NCBI GenBank assembly: GCA_031256175.1
Contig: JAIRRC010000009.1
Coordinates: 1-34,555 of the forward strand
Direction of reading: 5' to 3'
DNA: 34,555 bases
Origin: Rickettsiales bacterium
GTDB taxonomy: Bacteria > Pseudomonadota > Alphaproteobacteria > Rs-D84
This document shows, in pieces, positions 34,035 through 34,555 of the stretch; the first letter of the stretch is position 1; every line of letters starts with the position of its first letter. Both the position numbers and the translations under genes were made by a program. The notes under the pieces are model-generated. The model did no database searches. It saw only the letters and a list, made by a program, of their open reading frames with translations, and was not told the origin of the DNA.

Positions 34035-34555
34035 TTACTTCTGCTTGAACAATTCCTCTGAACTTACTTTCTTCTCTTTTTTCTCGGCCTTGGCCACCAT
34101 CGCGTCAAGCACCTTCTGCTCGAAAAGAACTCCGCGCATCATGCCCATGGCATCCTGGTTTTTGGAATAATATTCCATAACCTGCTGCGGATTCATTCCA
34201 TTCCTATAAGCTTCCTGAATTACGGCCTGCTGCACTTCCTGGTTGGAAACTTCGACGTGCTCGGCGTTTCCCCATTCGGCGAGAATAAGGCCAAGCTTGA
34301 CGCGGCGTTCGGCGTCTTTCTTCGCTTCCTTTTCGTCGAACTTTTCCGGGTTTTCCTGTTTGGCCAATTCCATCTCGCGCTCGACTAAGGACTCCGGCAA
34401 ATCGAGCTTTACCTTCGCGGCAAGAACTTCAAGCAGCTCTTCCTTCATCTGTCGTTTTGCGGCTGCGTCATACTGCTCGGAAAGGATTTTTTTGATGTGC
34501 TCGCGAAGCGCGGCGACGGACTCCTGCCCGACGGCCTTCGCCAATTCGTCGTCGA
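34035..34555 (-). CDS. tig: Trigger factor, C-terminal part (5' end beyond the window)
   Basis: DDELAKAVGQESVAALREHIKKILSEQYDAAAKRQMKEELLEVLAAKVKLDLPESLVEREM. Confidence 0.9.
   Translation of the reverse strand, partial: DDELAKAVGQESVAALREHIKKILSEQYDAAAKRQMKEELLEVLAAKVKLDLPESLVEREMELAKQENPEKFDEKEAKKDAERRVKLGLILAEWGNAEHVEVSNQEVQQAVIQEAYRNGMNPQQVMEYYSKNQDAMGMMRGVLFEQKVLDAMVAKAEKKEKKVSSEELFKQK

Overview
The window looks like an alphaproteobacterial chromosome segment (taxonomy is inference). From left to right it carries: a truncated ORF6N-domain gene missing from the ORF track; a minus-strand ATPase/MacA-like adaptor/TolC-like export operon; rplU-rpmA; tRNA-Arg; purC; a TPR protein; a skp/OmpH-like - unknown secreted protein - lpxD - fabZ series; two unknown Cys-containing secreted proteins; a UvrD/PcrA helicase divergent from a dnaQ-like exonuclease; a hypothetical gene; an AT-rich putative restriction-modification pair; the minus-strand rpoC-rpoB-rplL-rplJ-rplA-rplK-nusG-secE-tRNA-Trp cluster; an AT-rich island with a caspase/C13-like peptidase gene and a small partner ORF between tRNA-Trp and tRNA-Leu; rpmB; and a truncated tig. 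Short palindromic repeats occur in most intergenic gaps. The points most worth follow-up are: (1) these repeats are also found in frame inside or at the ends of at least five proteins; (2) every copy I could orient points the same way regardless of gene direction; (3) two diverged copies of a structured element (GAGGATAG loop, compensatory stem changes) sit 3-6 nt after minus-strand stop codons; (4) a 19-bp duplication of the tRNA-Arg 3' end bounds a ~180-bp hairpin-rich unit; (5) the caspase-like island. All calls are from reading the sequence by eye; no database search was run.
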